A stretch of 64,000 bases of DNA. Source: Aurantiacibacter suaedae. GTDB taxonomy: Bacteria > Pseudomonadota > Alphaproteobacteria > Sphingomonadales > Sphingomonadaceae. Positions 62,688 through 64,000 of the stretch are shown in pieces. The notes beneath the pieces were generated by a model, which made no database searches, was not told the DNA's origin, and saw nothing but the letters and a program-made list of their open reading frames with translations. The position numbers were made by a program, and so were the translations under genes. The stretch covers positions 1-64,000 of the forward strand of contig NZ_SKCG01000002.1 in NCBI RefSeq assembly GCF_005434915.1. The letters run 5' to 3'. Numbering within the stretch: the first letter of the stretch is position 1; the number at the start of each line of letters is the position of its first letter.

Positions 62688-64000
62688 ATGACCAAATGGC
62701 TGGGAGCCGCGGCATGGAGCGCGAAGGAAGCGCAGGCGGGTGACCGTCTGCCCTATGCGCGCCTTGTCGACGCGGGCACGCTGCTGCTGCGCGATGGCTC
62801 GCTGATGAGCGCGCTGCAGGTGCCCGGCCTGCTGTTCGAGACCGAGGATACCGACGCGCTGAACGCCCACGCCGCCACGCGCGAGGTGATGTTGCGCTCC
62901 AACCTCGATGCGCGCTTCGTGCTCTATCACCACGTCATCCGCCGCCGGGTGAGCGTGGAATTGGAGGCGCGCTTCCCTGATCCGCTCTCGGCCCATATCG
63001 ACAAGGCCTGGCGCGAGAAGCTTTCCTCCGGCAGCCTGTTCGTGAACGACCAGTTCATCACCCTCGTGCGTCGTCCCGCGCGCGGCAAGGCAGGCTTTGC
63101 CGAAAAGGCGAGCAAGTTTTTCAAGGGCCGCAAGGGCGAAGGCGAAGAAGTAGACCCGAAGGACCTGCGCAGCTTGCGGGCGGCGGTGCAGGCGCTGGCT
63201 GCCTCGTTGGGCGATTATGGCGCGCAGCCGCTCGGCGACTACGTGGGCAACAGCGGGGCAACCAACAACGAACTGCTCGAACTGCTGAGCGCGCTGTACA
63301 ACGGCGAAATGCGCCCGGTCCGCCGCCCCGACGAGGCGACCGATATCGGCAATATGCTGCCCTATCGCCGCGTGTCGTTCGGGCTCGATGCGATGGAGCT
63401 GCGCGGCGCGCAGGGGTTCGACTTCTCCTCGATCCTCAGCCTGAAGGACTATCCCGAGGCGACCAGCCCCGGCCTGCTCGACGCCATGCTGCGTCTGCCG
63501 TTCGAGATGGTGGTGACCGAAAGCTTCGCCCCGCAGGAACGCCAGACCGCGCGCGAAAAGATCGACCTCGCGATCCGCCGCCTGCGCTCAGCCGATGAAG
63601 AGGCGCAGGCCGAACGGCTCGACATGATGGCCGCGCGTGACGAACTGGGCGCAGGCTCGGTCGGCTTCGGCGATCATCACCTCACCGTGCTGGTGCGCGA
63701 GCGCGACCTTGCCCGGCTTGACGACGCCACCGCATCGGTCGCCGCCGCGCTGGCCGACACCGGCGCGATTGCCGTGCGCGAGGATACCAACCTTGAGCCC
63801 GCCTTCTGGGGCCAGTTCCCGGGCAACGAAGGCTACCTCGTGCGCCGCGCGCTGATCTCCACCGCCAACATGGCGGGCTTCGGCAGCTTCCACGGCTTTG
63901 CGCTGGGGCAGGCCGAGGGCAACCACTGGGGCGAGGCAGTCACGCTGCTGCAGACCACCAGCGCCACGCCGTTCTTCTTCAACTTCCACCACGGCGACCT
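62688..64000 (+). CDS. virB4: VirB4 ATPase, cut by the window end
   Basis: The first about 437 residues of the type IV secretion ATPase. The N-terminal CagE_TrbE_VirB domain is clear (LLFETEDTDALNAHAATREVML, SVELEARFPDPLSAHIDKAW (described in parts), LPYRRVSFG and DDHHLTVL-like FGDHHLTVLVRERDL). The frame ends at FFFNFHHGDL, just before the place where Walker A is expected, so the motor domain lies beyond the window. I use ATG 62688 (GGAG nine bases before); ATG 62673, five codons earlier, with GAGG close by, is equally possible. It follows virB3 by 45 bases. Confidence 0.93.
   Translation, partial: MTKWLGAAAWSAKEAQAGDRLPYARLVDAGTLLLRDGSLMSALQVPGLLFETEDTDALNAHAATREVMLRSNLDARFVLYHHVIRRRVSVELEARFPDPLSAHIDKAWREKLSSGSLFVNDQFITLVRRPARGKAGFAEKASKFFKGRKGEGEEVDPKDLRSLRAAVQALAASLGDYGAQPLGDYVGNSGATNNELLELLSALYNGEMRPVRRPDEATDIGNMLPYRRVSFGLDAMELRGAQGFDFSSILSLKDYPEATSPGLLDAMLRLPFEMVVTESFAPQERQTAREKIDLAIRRLRSADEEAQAERLDMMAARDELGAGSVGFGDHHLTVLVRERDLARLDDATASVAAALADTGAIAVREDTNLEPAFWGQFPGNEGYLVRRALISTANMAGFGSFHGFALGQAEGNHWGEAVTLLQTTSATPFFFNFHHGD

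Noticed and set aside
1-64000. CRISPR arrays, rRNA genes, insertion sequences and integrases
   Set aside because: None were seen: no regularly spaced repeats, no transposase or integrase motifs, and no rRNA-like stretch.

Overview
The window reads as the chromosome of an alphaproteobacterium of the order Sphingomonadales, probably near the Erythrobacteraceae. This is inferred from the high GC content, the large TonB-dependent receptors, the HslVU-BamE-CBP3-DUF177 block, the COQ9 and DUF1134 (EipA-like) proteins, and many ATGA/GTGA stop-start overlaps. No species can be named from sequence alone.

Layout. 1-448 has no visible gene. 449-5081 holds a Wzx-type flippase, a GT4 glycosyltransferase, a GT-A-like protein on the other strand and a periplasmic two-lobed aspartic protease. 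5121-9296 holds an Atm1-type ABC exporter, a lipid-anchored c-type cytochrome, a SulP transporter and a DUF1737 protein. 9307-23056 is core housekeeping: hslVU, bamE, a cytochrome bc1 assembly chaperone, DUF177, ssb, feoAB, COQ9, an ankyrin protein, SCO/SenC, YcgN, a YgjP-type metalloprotease, ribD-ribE, an aromatic/aspartate aminotransferase and an EipA-like protein. A tRNA-Ser(GCU) lies at 23282-23373.

23541-39119 is the accessory heart of the window. Eleven genes on the minus strand, most joined by 1-4 nt overlaps, encode a TonB receptor, a CapA-like phosphoesterase-fold protein, a complete TRAP transporter (DctQ, DctM, DctP), two proteins of the 2-hydroxyacyl-CoA dehydratase/benzoyl-CoA reductase fold, a tandem-fused and a single family III CoA-transferase, and two alpha/beta hydrolases. 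A divergent GntR/FadR-type regulator faces a strong palindrome. This looks like an uncharacterised import and CoA-thioester catabolic system for an organic acid or its ester. Both dehydratase-like subunits appear to have lost canonical Fe-S cysteines, and no activator ATPase is encoded nearby. It is the best candidate here for an undescribed system.

39273-46274 holds a small protein coupled to an MFS exporter, then a glyoxylate-shunt locus: a ScfR/RamB-type regulator diverging from aceA, an unannotated-size 51-codon gene, and glcB. The regulator/aceA gap carries a long inverted repeat and an in-phase direct repeat. 46324-56004 holds a GAF-PAS-PAS-GGDEF-EAL protein, a fused hydantoinase/5-oxoprolinase, an FdhF/YdeP-type molybdopterin oxidoreductase and a divergent OmpR-type regulator with a degenerate receiver. 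56114-60572 is a TonB receptor and lipoprotein pair with hairpin terminators after each gene. 60860-64000 holds a small TPR protein and the start of a type IV secretion operon (VirB1-like, VirB2, VirB3, VirB4 cut by the window end), preceded by a good match to a PhoB box.
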